From Niveispirillum sp. SYP-B3756 (GTDB taxonomy: Bacteria > Pseudomonadota > Alphaproteobacteria > Azospirillales > Azospirillaceae), in contig NZ_WIDQ01000002.1 in the NCBI RefSeq assembly GCF_009495745.1, positions 186,001 through 250,000 on the forward strand: a DNA stretch of 64,000 nucleotides, given 5' to 3'. Made by a program: the position numbers and the translations under genes. How positions within the stretch are numbered: position 1 is the first letter of the stretch; the number at the start of each line of letters is the position of its first letter. The notes under the pieces are model-generated. The model was not told the DNA's origin. It made no database searches and was given only the letters and a program-made list of their open reading frames with translations. This document shows positions 45,385-53,837 of this stretch, piece by piece.

Positions 45385-46362
45385 TCACGCCTCCACAATC
45401 GCCAGTTCGCGCAGTTCGGCCAGTTGGTTGCGCAGGATGGGCAGGATCAGGCGGGCGGGGCCGGATTGCGGAGGATCGCGGGAAATGATGCCGCCGGAAC
45501 GCCGTGTCCCCTGGACCGGAATGGCAAGGGGGCAGAACAGGCCCCGGCGGATTTCATCGGCCACCAGCATGGCCGGCACCGCCACCACGAAATCGGTGGT
45601 GCTGGCCAGTTCCCGCGCCAGGCTCATCGAACTGATGCGCAACTGCCGGGCGGGGTTCAGTCGGGCGGCCTGGATGGCGGATTGCACATCCTGTTCAATC
45701 CGCTGCGTCAGCGTCGGCAGTACCAGCCCATAACGGGAAATGCCCTCCGGCGACAGGTCACTGTCCGTCAGCAACGGATGCCCTTTGCGCACGATGAAGG
45801 AGACGGCTTCATGATAGAGCACCGTGCGGATCAGCCCATCGGGCAGATCGGGCGGATAGAGCCGGCCGATGATCAGATCAATATCACCGGCCCACAGCCG
45901 GGGCAGCAGCTCTTCCGTCCGGCCCTGCAGCACATTGACATTCAGGTCCGGTGCCCGGTCGCACAATTCGCGCAGCACGGCGGGCAGCAGACCGGCCGCC
46001 GCCACCGGCAGGGCACCAACGGTGATCGACGCACTGCGCGTATCGGCCAGCCGGCTCATATCATTCTGCAACCGCCGGATCTGGCCCAGCACGCCGCGCG
46101 CGGTTTCGCACAGCATGGATCCCATCGCCGTGGCTTGCACCCCGCGGGCATGGCGGGTGAACAGCTCCCCGCCCATCAGGCTTTCCACCTCATGCAGGGT
46201 GCGGGTCAAGGACGGCTGGCTGACATGCAGCGACCGGGCGGCACCCAGCAGGCTGCCATGCCGGTCAATGGCGTCGATGGCGCGCAAGTGCCTGATCTTC
46301 AAGCGTTGTTCCAGATAGTTCGGCGTGGGGCCGCCACTGCCGCTTACCGGGGCCAGCATCAT
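45385..46362 (-). CDS. LysR-family transcriptional regulator
   Basis: 325 residues. N-terminal HTH (LKIRHLRAIDAIDRHGSLLGAARSLHVSQPSLTRTLHEVE, near 20-60) and a periplasmic-binding-like ligand domain of the GbpR/PcaQ-like subgroup (SITVGALPVAAAGLLPAVL, GRTEELLPRLWAGDIDLIIGRL). ATG 46362 follows GGAGGTGCATC. Divergent from the GntR gene across a 314-bp gap. It may regulate the hydroxycinnamate genes or a linked aromatic-acid pathway. Confidence 0.9.
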   Translation of the reverse strand: MMLAPVSGSGGPTPNYLEQRLKIRHLRAIDAIDRHGSLLGAARSLHVSQPSLTRTLHEVESLMGGELFTRHARGVQATAMGSMLCETARGVLGQIRRLQNDMSRLADTRSASITVGALPVAAAGLLPAVLRELCDRAPDLNVNVLQGRTEELLPRLWAGDIDLIIGRLYPPDLPDGLIRTVLYHEAVSFIVRKGHPLLTDSDLSPEGISRYGLVLPTLTQRIEQDVQSAIQAARLNPARQLRISSMSLARELASTTDFVVAVPAMLVADEIRRGLFCPLAIPVQGTRRSGGIISRDPPQSGPARLILPILRNQLAELRELAIVEA

Positions 46363-46676
46363 GATGCACCTCCGGGGCAGGCATGGCCGAAACCCTTGGC
46401 AAAACCCGTCACCAGCACAGGCGAGATACCGATGCCATTGAGACCTGACGTCACCATCGCCTCCCGTAAGCGCATATTGTTATTTCTCAGAACTATATGG
46501 CTTTGGATCCAAACAGGTCAATACGTCCCGTTCATATCGCTGAAAAATGCTGCTCTGGATCCAGTATGGATCCCGGATTCCGGTTTGCCGGGTTTTGTGA
46601 AGGGCGATATGATGCAACCGTTCAGCATCCGCCGGCCGGTCAGTGCCGGCGGTTTGCGTTTTTCCGGGGTAGTTGC
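46363..46676. other. Divergent control region of lysR and the VanR-like gene
   Basis: No gene seen. It contains three GGATCC-centred sites (46502-46513, 46555-46564, 46567-46574) and a TATATG hexamer (46494-46499) directly before the first one. The rest shows no other clear dyads. Confidence 0.7.
46502..46574. promoter_or_regulatory. VanR-type operators
   Basis: TTTGGATCCAAA (46502-46513) and CTGGATCCAG (46555-46564) are palindromes around GGATCC; a third half-preserved copy TGGATCCC follows at 46567. The known VanR operator in Caulobacter is ATTGGATCCAAT. They lie 100-175 bp before the GntR/VanR-like start, which suggests autorepression. Confidence 0.65.
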
Positions 46677-47414
46677 ATGACCAGCCTGACCGTTCCGCCC
46701 GTGCCGGCCGGCCCCGCCACCTCGGCCAAGCAGTTGGCCACCGTGGTGTTGCGCATCCGGGAAATGATCCTGCGCGGAGAACTGGCCCCCGGCGAACGGG
46801 TGCGGGAGACGGAGATTGCCGACCGTCTCAACCTGTCGCGCACGCCGGTGCGTCAGGCGCTGCCGGCCCTGGCCCAGGAAGGGCTGCTGGTGGCATCGGG
46901 CCGGCGCGGCTATGCCGTGCGCACCTTTACCGCGCAGGAAACGGTGGAGGCGATAGAGCTGCGCGCGGTGATGGAGGGGCTGGCCGCCCGCACCCTGGCC
47001 GAACGCGGCGCGCCGGAACTGTTGCTCTCAGCCCTGCGCACCTGTCTGGCCCAGGGCGATGCCATCTTCGCCAAGCGCATGATCGAGGAAGAGGACGAGG
47101 CGCGCTATGGCGTGATGAATGACCGGTTCCACCGGCTGATCCTGGAAGGGGCGGGGCGGCCGCTGCTGGTCAGCTTTGCTCAGCGCTGCAATATCGTGCC
47201 CTTCGTTTCCCCGCTCAGCCTGGCCTTCCAGCAGCGCGGCGGGGAGGGCATGTATAATATCCTGTTTTATGCCCACCAGCAGCATCATGCCATTGTCGAC
47301 GCCATTGCCAGCCGCGATGGCGCCCGCGCGGAATTCCTGTTCCGCGAACATGCGCTGACCCAGAAGAACAGCATCGATCTGGACCTGACCTGGGCGGATT
47401 GGCGGCCAGCCTGA
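46677..47414 (+). CDS. vanR: VanR-like GntR/FCD-family repressor
   Basis: 245 residues. Winged HTH near 30-90 (REMILRGELAPGERVRETEIADRLNLSRTPVRQALPALAQEGL, then RRGYAVRTF) and a FadR C-terminal (FCD) all-helical domain with IELRAVMEGLAARTLAERGA and conserved His residues. The wing and ELRAVMEG segment resemble Caulobacter VanR, the vanillate-responsive repressor. GGATCC palindromes upstream and adjacent vanillin-producing genes support vanillate or a similar aromatic acid as effector. The ribosome site is weak (GGGGTAGTTGC). Confidence 0.8.
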   Translation: MTSLTVPPVPAGPATSAKQLATVVLRIREMILRGELAPGERVRETEIADRLNLSRTPVRQALPALAQEGLLVASGRRGYAVRTFTAQETVEAIELRAVMEGLAARTLAERGAPELLLSALRTCLAQGDAIFAKRMIEEEDEARYGVMNDRFHRLILEGAGRPLLVSFAQRCNIVPFVSPLSLAFQQRGGEGMYNILFYAHQQHHAIVDAIASRDGARAEFLFREHALTQKNSIDLDLTWADWRPA

Positions 47415-47438
47415 ACGGGGTTGGTGGATAACCCAAGC

Positions 47439-47879
47439 TCAGGCGCGGCGGTTTTCCTGATGGACCAGTCGCACCAGTTCCACGCCGGTGACCTTGGGCC
47501 CTGCCACCTCCTGCGCCAGCCGCAGCAGATCGGCCTTGAAGCGGGCGGGTTGGATGCCGCTGGGGGCCAGTTGGCCCTTGGCGCCCTGTTCATAAAGGCT
47601 GCTCAACAGCCGGTCGCGCACGGGGGGCAGGATGGTGTCCGGGCTGTTGCCGGGGGCCAGTTCCAGGCGTAGTTCCGTCGCCAGGAAAGCCACCACCTTG
47701 CCATGCTGCCAGATCGGCACGATCAACGTGCCCAGATCGCCCATGGCCGGTTTGGCATCGGCATCGGCAACCGTCACGGCGACCTTCTCCGACGGGGCGG
47801 TGAGATAGCCGCCAGCAGCCCCGGCAACAAACAGGGACAGCCCGGCCAGGGCGGGAAGGGCAAGCTTTGGCAGGGGCAT
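47439..47879 (-). CDS. Small membrane-anchored protein of the flagellar locus (FliL-like?)
   Basis: 146 residues. One N-terminal hydrophobic helix (LALPALAGLSLFVAGAAGGYL), then a soluble domain with WQHGKVVAFLATELRLEL and a C-terminal amphipathic pattern (RLLSSLYEQGAKG, VTGVELVRLVHQ). Topology and the strand-helix order recall FliL, which surrounds the stator, but the similarity seen by eye is weak. Downstream of flgFGAH on the same strand, after a 184-bp gap holding an inverted repeat. Confidence 0.55.
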   Translation of the reverse strand: MPLPKLALPALAGLSLFVAGAAGGYLTAPSEKVAVTVADADAKPAMGDLGTLIVPIWQHGKVVAFLATELRLELAPGNSPDTILPPVRDRLLSSLYEQGAKGQLAPSGIQPARFKADLLRLAQEVAGPKVTGVELVRLVHQENRRA

Positions 47880-47920
47880 GGTTTGGCCTGTGGATGGGGG
47901 GTGTTGACGATAAGCCTTTA

Positions 47921-47995
47921 ACCGTCATTCCCGCGAAGGCGGGAATCCAAAACCCGCGCTGTCGTATGGATTCCCGCCTTCGCGGGAATGACGGT
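47921..47995. repeat. Long inverted repeat, family A, copy 2
   Basis: 29-bp perfect arms at 47921-47949 and 47967-47995; the 17-bp loop AAACCCGCGCTGTCGTA is almost the same as that of the copy at 59845. It lies between flgH and the FliL-like gene. Confidence 0.95.
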
Positions 47996-48063
47996 GGTAA
48001 ATTGCAGGGAATATCGGTGCGGAAGGGGCCAGGCTTCGGAAGCCGCTCAACCGTAAAACGACC

Positions 48064-48807
48064 CTAAAACGGCAGCACCGCGTCCAGCACCTGCTGGCCG
48101 ATGCGCGGCTGCTGCAGGTCGGTCAGCTGGCCGCGACCGCCATAGGCGATGCGGGCTTCGGCGATCTTTTCGTAACTGACGGTGTTGGTGGTGGTGATGT
48201 CCTGTGGGCGGATCACCCCGGCGATGCGTAGTTCGCGCAGTTCGTAATTCACCCGCATTTCCTGCCGCCCGGCAATCACCAGATTGCCGTTGGGCAGCAC
48301 GTTGGTGACAACGGCCGCCACCTGCAACGAGATATTTTCCTGCCGGTTCACCGCACCGGAGCCGCTGGAACTGCCGCTGGAATTCAGGTTCACCAGATTC
48401 TGCGGGTCCACCGCGTCGGGCAGCACCGATTTCAGCTTGCTTTCCAGGCCCAGGAAATTGGGCACGCCGGTCTTCTCGCTGCCGGCGCGCGACCGGGTGG
48501 TCTGGTTGCTGATCTTGGCCTGCTCGGCCATGTTCACCACCACGGTGACGATATCGCCCACCTTGGTGGCACGCAGGTCGCGCAGGAAGCCGCGCGCATC
48601 CGCCTCCCACAAGGAGGCCGGCTGCCGTAATTGGGTGGAGCGTTGCGGCATCGGCATACTGACGCCGGTGGCTTCGGCCTGTTGGCCTGGATTTTCGATC
48701 GGCGTCATGCTGGGGGCCTTGCCCAGATGGTCCAGCCGATCGGCACAGCCGGCCAGCAGCAGCGGACCCAGCAGCAGGATGGCCGCCTTTGTCTTCACGT
48801 CATGCAT
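48064..48807 (-). CDS. flgH: Flagellar L-ring protein FlgH
   Basis: 247-residue outer-membrane lipoprotein. Lipobox LLAGC near 17-21; FlgH signatures SLWEADARGFLRDLRATKVGDIVTVVV, a Ser/Gly-rich loop, NGNLVIAGRQEMRVNYELRELRIAGVIRPQDI and AYGGRGQLTDLQQPRIGQQVLD. ATG 48807 is preceded by GAGGAGCAAGTCG. Last of the flgF-flgG-flgA-flgH series. Confidence 0.97.
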   Translation of the reverse strand: MHDVKTKAAILLLGPLLLAGCADRLDHLGKAPSMTPIENPGQQAEATGVSMPMPQRSTQLRQPASLWEADARGFLRDLRATKVGDIVTVVVNMAEQAKISNQTTRSRAGSEKTGVPNFLGLESKLKSVLPDAVDPQNLVNLNSSGSSSGSGAVNRQENISLQVAAVVTNVLPNGNLVIAGRQEMRVNYELRELRIAGVIRPQDITTTNTVSYEKIAEARIAYGGRGQLTDLQQPRIGQQVLDAVLPF

Positions 48808-48818
48808 CGACTTGCTCC

Positions 48819-49520
48819 TCAATCCCCTGCGCTGACCGTGCCAGGACCGGTGACGGTGGCGGTGACGGTGCGGTTGCTGTCCAGATTCTGCACCCGCACC
48901 AGATCGCCCAAGCCGGCATTGGCCAGGGCGCGGCCACGGGCCGTTACGAGCAGCGGACCCTGGCGGAATTCCACCGTCACCGGCTTGTTGCGCTGGATGA
49001 TCACCGGCTGGCTGATCGAACTGGCCTGCACCGGTCGGCCGGGGGAGAGCAGGCGCTTGGCCTCCATCCCCACCATGGACTGGGCGCTGGTCAGGGTGCG
49101 GCCGCTCACCTGATCGTTGCGCATGGGGATCAGGGTCAGGTCGCCGGCCGCAATCACCTCACCGGCGCTGATGCGGCGGGTCGGAACGGGCACCTGGATT
49201 TCCGTCCAGACCTCCCCATCCACGCGGAACCGAACCTCCTGTTCGCCCATTTTGCTGCGCAGCATGGCTGCAAAACGGCGGGTGGCGGGATCGAAATTCA
49301 TCTGCTCCACCCCGCTGACGGGGCGGGTCACCGGGTCTTTCAGACGCAGGCGCAATTCCCCTTCCCCCAGCGCCTCGCCATAGCGGGCCTGGATTTCCGC
49401 CAGCAACAGGCGGGTGGCGCTGTCGGCCTGTTCGGTGCCGGTGGCGGGCTGGGCCAGCACCGGGGCGATGGGGGCCGACAGCAGCAGAAGGGCCAGCAGG
49501 GCGGGGGCGATGCGCTTCAT
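48819..49520 (-). CDS. flgA: P-ring assembly chaperone FlgA
   Basis: 233 residues with signal peptide (ALLALLLLSAPIAPVLAQ). The C-terminal SAF-like domain reads VPTRRISAGEVIAAGDLTLIPM, GMEAKRLLSPGRPVQAS and VKAT-type end LVTARGRALANAGLGDLVRVQNL. It chaperones FlgI in the periplasm. ATG 49520 gives the best signal peptide and lies 9 bp after GAGG; ATG 49529 is possible. Between flgG and flgH. Confidence 0.93.
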   Translation of the reverse strand: MKRIAPALLALLLLSAPIAPVLAQPATGTEQADSATRLLLAEIQARYGEALGEGELRLRLKDPVTRPVSGVEQMNFDPATRRFAAMLRSKMGEQEVRFRVDGEVWTEIQVPVPTRRISAGEVIAAGDLTLIPMRNDQVSGRTLTSAQSMVGMEAKRLLSPGRPVQASSISQPVIIQRNKPVTVEFRQGPLLVTARGRALANAGLGDLVRVQNLDSNRTVTATVTGPGTVSAGD

Positions 49521-49531
49521 CCGGCCCATCC

Positions 49532-50317
49532 TCAGCGCATCTGGGTCAGGGTGGTCAGCATCTGGTCGCCGGCTTCCACCGTGCGGCTGTTCATCTCATA
49601 GGCGCGCTGGGCCGAAATCAGATTGGTGATTTCCGAGACGATGTTGACGTTGGAGGATTCGATATAGCCCTGGCGGATATTGGCAAAACCCTGCTGGCCC
49701 GGAATGCCCAGGATCGGCACGCCCGAGGCCGGGGTTTCCAGATAGAGATTATTGCCGATCGTTTCCAGCCCCGCCTCGTTGACGAACATGGCGACCTCAA
49801 ACTGGCCGACATTCTCCGGATCCTTCTGTCCGTCAATATAGGCCAGCACTTCGCCATTCTTGTTGATGGTCACGCTTTTGGTGTTTTCCGGCACGGTGAT
49901 GCCGGGGTTCACCTGATTGCCATCCATGGTGACGATGCTGCCTTCGGCGGAAAGTTGGAAATTCCCGGCGCGGGTATAGGCCGTCTCCCCCGACGGCAGG
50001 GTGACCAGGAAGAAACCGCGCCCGTCCAGCGCCACGTCATAGGTGTTTTCCGTCTGGCTCAACGTGCCCTGGGCGTGCAGGCGGGACACGGCGGCCGGCT
50101 TCACCCCCAGCCCCAGCTGGATGCCCGCCGGCACGATCTGCCCCTGGTCCGACGCGCTGGAACCGGCGCGCAGTTGGGACTGGTACATCAGATCCTGGAA
50201 TTCGGCGCGGGAGCGTTTGAAGCCGACGGTATTGATGTTGGCGATGTTGTTGGAGATTACCTCCACATTCATCTGCTGGGCCATCATGCCGCTGGCGGCG
50301 ATATCGAGCGTGCGCAT
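49532..50317 (-). CDS. flgG: Flagellar distal rod protein FlgG
   Basis: 261 residues. The N-terminal rod motif MRTLDIAASGMMAQQMNVEVISNNIANINTVGFKRSRAEF, a central hypervariable domain and the C-terminal coiled-coil NVNIVSEITNLISAQRAYEMNSRTVEAGDQML are all complete. Spacing to flgA is 2-11 bp. Confidence 0.98.
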   Translation of the reverse strand: MRTLDIAASGMMAQQMNVEVISNNIANINTVGFKRSRAEFQDLMYQSQLRAGSSASDQGQIVPAGIQLGLGVKPAAVSRLHAQGTLSQTENTYDVALDGRGFFLVTLPSGETAYTRAGNFQLSAEGSIVTMDGNQVNPGITVPENTKSVTINKNGEVLAYIDGQKDPENVGQFEVAMFVNEAGLETIGNNLYLETPASGVPILGIPGQQGFANIRQGYIESSNVNIVSEITNLISAQRAYEMNSRTVEAGDQMLTTLTQMR

Positions 50318-50356
50318 GGGTCGCTATCCTTTATGGGAAGGGGCGGGGGTGGCCGG

Positions 50357-51109
50357 TCAGGAGGTGGCCGTCCCGCCCAGCTTGTCGATGGCGTTGCTCT
50401 GCCGCCGGTTTTCAGAGTCGGTCATGTTGCTGGCCAGGGCATAGGCGCGGTTGATATCGATCAGCCGGACCATTTCCATGATCGGCTGCACGTTCGATCC
50501 TTCCAGCGCACCCTGCACGATGCTGGCGCCGACGGCGGGCAACGCCTCGCCTTCGGCCTTCACCAGACCATTGCCATCGCGCTGCAGGCCGGCCGGGTTG
50601 GGCAGGGTGAACAGGCCGATGCGGCCCAGCTCCACCGACTGGATCTGTTCCCCCTGGCCACCAACCATATAGGAGAGGGTGCCGTCGGCCCCGATGCTGA
50701 TCGGGCCGACATCTTCCGGCACCTCCACCGTATTGCCATCGGCATCCAGCACATTATGGCCATCCACCGTCACCAGCATCCCCTCTTGCGAGCGCTGCAG
50801 GCGGCCATCGCGGGTGTAGCGGATGCCGCCCGGTGTTTCCACCTGCAGCCAGGCATCGCCCCGGATGGCAATATCCAGCGGGTTGCCGGTCACCGATACC
50901 GTGCCTTCGCGCAGGTCGGTATAGGTGGCGCGATCCACCACAAAGGCGGTGGGATCGCCCTGGCTGACACGGGTGACGTAATCGTCAAAGACCGGGCGTT
51001 CGGCGCGGTAGGCCGTGGTGTTCATGTTGGCGATATTGTTCGCCGTCACATCCAGCATCCGGCGCAGCGCCATCTGTTGCGACAGCGCGACATAGAGCGC
51101 GTTTTCCAC
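50357..51109 (-). CDS. flgF: Flagellar proximal rod protein FlgF
   Basis: 250 residues starting at GTG 51109 (VENALYVALSQQMALRRMLDVTANNIANMNTTAYRAE). C-terminus VQPIMEMVRLIDINRAYALASNMTDSENRRQSNAIDKLG. An upstream extension would be basic and non-homologous. First gene of flgFGAH; the promoter region at 51110-51270 is shared with the divergent exported-protein gene. Confidence 0.96.
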   Translation of the reverse strand: MENALYVALSQQMALRRMLDVTANNIANMNTTAYRAERPVFDDYVTRVSQGDPTAFVVDRATYTDLREGTVSVTGNPLDIAIRGDAWLQVETPGGIRYTRDGRLQRSQEGMLVTVDGHNVLDADGNTVEVPEDVGPISIGADGTLSYMVGGQGEQIQSVELGRIGLFTLPNPAGLQRDGNGLVKAEGEALPAVGASIVQGALEGSNVQPIMEMVRLIDINRAYALASNMTDSENRRQSNAIDKLGGTATS

Positions 51110-51200
51110 GGGCGGACCAGCCTCCGGCAAGGGCCCGCCGGGCCGGTTTCTCCGGCAGGCGGGATGGGCGGTGCGGGATGTGCGGCTTCGGCGCATCCCG

Positions 51201-51251
51201 GTTTTGAACGGGCTTTAATGTGCAGCGGCTAGGTTAAAGCCACGTTCAAGA
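51201..51251. promoter_or_regulatory. Inverted TTAAAGCC..CGTTCAA pair and -24/-12-like site before flgF
   Basis: ATTAAAGCCCGTTCAAAAC (minus, 51219-51201) and GTTAAAGCCACGTTCAAGA (plus, 51233-51251) are inverted copies of one element. On the minus strand TGGCTTTAACCTAGC (51242-51228) also has the GG-N10-GC spacing of sigma-54 promoters, with mismatches. Control of the divergent flagellar units is likely. Confidence 0.5.
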
Positions 51252-51270
51252 TGGCTTTGGGGCCTGTCCG

Positions 51271-53523
51271 ATGAAAAAACGCACCGCCTGCCTGCTGGCC
51301 TGTCTGCCTGCGGTCGCCCTGCTGGCCCCCGTCGCATGGGCGGCAGTGCCGGTGGCATTGCGGGAAACGGCGGCCGGTACCGAATTGCTGATTGCCAGCG
51401 GCGACCGCCGCCCCGTCCGCTTCCAGCGCGGCCAATGCCATGTGGTGCTGGGCTTCGCGCTGGAGGAGGAGATGGAGCTGGGCGCGGTGGCGCGCGGGGC
51501 GGGCCATATCAAGGGGGTGGGCCTGCTGGACCCGCACACATTGACCGTGGCAACCGAATGCGGCAGCCGCATCTTGTATCGCCGCGAGGGCGATCACAGC
51601 ATCCTGACCATCGCCGCCCCGCTGCTGCCGGGACAGAAGCCGACCCCGCCGGAGAAACCCGAGAAGCAGCAGGCCAGGGCGGAGAAAGCAGAGAAGAAAG
51701 CGGCGGCCGTCACGCCGGCACCCGCACTGGAAAGCGCGTCCCCCCCGGCCCCGCCACAGCCTTTGGCCCCCCCTAATGCCGCCCGGGATGCGGAATTCGC
51801 CCGCAGCGCCATTGCCGAAGGCTTGAAGGAAGCCGCCAAACCGCCGGCGCCCGATCCGGCGGAAAAGGCGGCGGCGCTGATGGCCCCGCGTCCCAGCCAG
51901 ACCGAATGGGGCACCGAAGGCCCGCTGCTGGACCTGGCCGCCTGGCGCCGCCAGCCCTTCCGCGCCGAACGCGACCGGCTGCGCCAGGCCGAGGCGGCGG
52001 GGGAGGCCGTTGCCCCCACGGCGCGGCGGGACATGCTGCGCTTCCTGCTGGCCTGGGGGCTGGCATCAGAGGTGCGGGCCGCCATCAATCCGCAAGGGAT
52101 GACGGACGACGAACAGCCCTTGCTGGCCGTGGCTGCCGTGCTGGCCGATCCGCGCGATCCGGTGGCTGACTTTCTGTTGACGCCGGCGGCCTTGCGCGCC
52201 GCCGATGGCCCGCTCTGGGCTGCCACCCTGCTGCGCCGGCGGGGGGAGATGGCGGATGCGCTGCACTATCTGCCGCTGGCCAACCGCGCCCTGCCGGCGC
52301 TGCCCGCCGATCTGGCCCGCCCGGTGGGGCTGGACCTGCTGTCGCTGGCGACGGGCCGGGGGCTGGATGGCATGGCGCGGGAAATCGCCCGCACGGTGGA
52401 GGCGACCAAACCGCAAGGGGCCGATCTGGCCCGGCTTTATTATGAGATCGGGCGGCTGCACGCCGCCAACAAACGTGCCGCCCTGGCGCTGACCCAGTGG
52501 GACAAGGCGGCCGATCTGCCCGGTCCCCATGCCGCCCTGGCGGCCATGGCCGCCACGGAGCTGCGGCTGGGCAATGGCGCCAGCGATGCGGCCAGCCTGG
52601 AACAGGTGCTGAAACGCGCTGTCCGCGACTGGCCGGGGACAGAGGTGGAGATGCAGGCGCTGCGCCGGCTGGCCACGCTGGCGGGTGAGGCCGGGCGGGT
52701 GGCGGAGGGGCTGGAATGGCTGCGCCTGCTGCGGCTGCGCTTCCCCGACCGCACGCCGGCTGAACGCGTGGCCGATGATGATCTGGCGGGTCGGCTGCTG
52801 CTGGCGCTGACCGGGCCGGATTTCGCCAGCCAGCCGCTGCCGGAGCGGGTGGCGCTTTATGAACGCAACCGCGATCTGATCCCCGATGGCCCCGCCGGCT
52901 GGGCGGTACGCCGCCACCATGCCGGCAATCTGGCCGATGCCGGCATGACCACCGGGGCGGAACAGGAATTGTCGGCCTTGCTGGCCCTGGTGCCGGCAGA
53001 AGAGAAACTGGCGATCCGGCTGGATATGGCCCGGCTGCAGCTTGCCGGCGGCGATGCCGGTGCCACCCTGGTCACGCTGGACGAGTTGGGTGACAAGCTG
53101 GGCAAGCAGGCCCCGCAGGCCGCCTTGCTGCGCGCCCAGGCCCTGTTGCTGACCGGCGATCTGAATGGCGCGCTGGAACAGGTGGCCGATCAGGGCGATG
53201 CGGCCAGCCTGCGGGCGCGGGCCAGTGCGCTCTGGCGTCAACAGCGCTGGGCCGACGTGGCCCGCACCCTGCAGGCCCTGGAAAAGCGCGACAGCCTGAG
53301 CGGGGAGGAGGCTACCAAGCTGGCCCTGTCCGGCATCCTGTCCGGTGACCGCGATCTGGCCAGCCGCACCCTGGAGCGCCATGGCGCGCAGCTGGGCAAG
53401 CGCCCCTGGCTGGCCGGGCTGGGCACGCTGGCCAAACCGGTACCGGGGGAAGAGGCCGGCGATGCCGACCTGCGTGCCCTGGTGGAGGATGCCAGGGTGC
53501 TGGGCGGCATCGTCCGGCGCTGA
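51271..53523 (+). CDS. Exported helical-repeat protein of unknown function in flagellar locus
   Basis: 750 residues, not recognised. Signal peptide (ACLLACLPAVALLAPVAWAA, cleavage near 25); an N-terminal beta-rich domain to about 120 (GSRILYRREGDHSILTIAAP); an Ala/Pro/Lys-rich linker about 125-190; then an alpha-helical region (240-740) with TPR-like pairs (LYYEIGRLHAANKRAALALTQWDKAADL, LLTGDLNGALEQVADQGD). Divergent from flgF and upstream of motAB, so a periplasmic motility role is plausible, for example stator or rod assembly, but nothing in the sequence fixes it. Confidence 0.8.
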   Translation: MKKRTACLLACLPAVALLAPVAWAAVPVALRETAAGTELLIASGDRRPVRFQRGQCHVVLGFALEEEMELGAVARGAGHIKGVGLLDPHTLTVATECGSRILYRREGDHSILTIAAPLLPGQKPTPPEKPEKQQARAEKAEKKAAAVTPAPALESASPPAPPQPLAPPNAARDAEFARSAIAEGLKEAAKPPAPDPAEKAAALMAPRPSQTEWGTEGPLLDLAAWRRQPFRAERDRLRQAEAAGEAVAPTARRDMLRFLLAWGLASEVRAAINPQGMTDDEQPLLAVAAVLADPRDPVADFLLTPAALRAADGPLWAATLLRRRGEMADALHYLPLANRALPALPADLARPVGLDLLSLATGRGLDGMAREIARTVEATKPQGADLARLYYEIGRLHAANKRAALALTQWDKAADLPGPHAALAAMAATELRLGNGASDAASLEQVLKRAVRDWPGTEVEMQALRRLATLAGEAGRVAEGLEWLRLLRLRFPDRTPAERVADDDLAGRLLLALTGPDFASQPLPERVALYERNRDLIPDGPAGWAVRRHHAGNLADAGMTTGAEQELSALLALVPAEEKLAIRLDMARLQLAGGDAGATLVTLDELGDKLGKQAPQAALLRAQALLLTGDLNGALEQVADQGDAASLRARASALWRQQRWADVARTLQALEKRDSLSGEEATKLALSGILSGDRDLASRTLERHGAQLGKRPWLAGLGTLAKPVPGEEAGDADLRALVEDARVLGGIVRR

Positions 53524-53572
53524 ATGTCTGTCCGGAATTTGATGGCGAATTTCGAAACCTTACCCCTTCAAC

Positions 53573-53647
53573 CCCGTCATTCCCGCGCAGGCGGGAATCC
53601 ATACAACAGCGCGGGTTTTGGATTCCCGCCTGCGCGGGAATGACGGG
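53573..53647. repeat. Long inverted repeat, family A, copy 3
   Basis: 29-bp perfect arms with a GCGCAGGCGGG core at 53573-53601 and 53619-53647. The 17-bp loop is the reverse complement of the loops in copies 2 and 4, so this copy is inserted in the opposite orientation. Confidence 0.95.
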
Positions 53648-53837
53648 TAAATGGCTGAAAAAGCGTAAACCTTACCGACGGGCACTCCCCGCACCCGGTA
53701 TTCTGTTCCTCAATCGCCGGCACCGTTCCCGGTGATCCGGAAACAGCGCGACCCCCCGCAATCGAAAAGCTGGTTTAACCCGAAGCGGGCAGGATGGGCG
53801 CAGTCAGGCCCCGCGGCCGAAGCCCGGAGATTCTCGG

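Noticed and set aside
46445-46453. TGACGTCA near the LysR/GntR gap as a third copy of the partition palindrome
   Set aside because: Only the central 8 bp match; the CTGTG/CACAG flanks of the 18-mer are absent.
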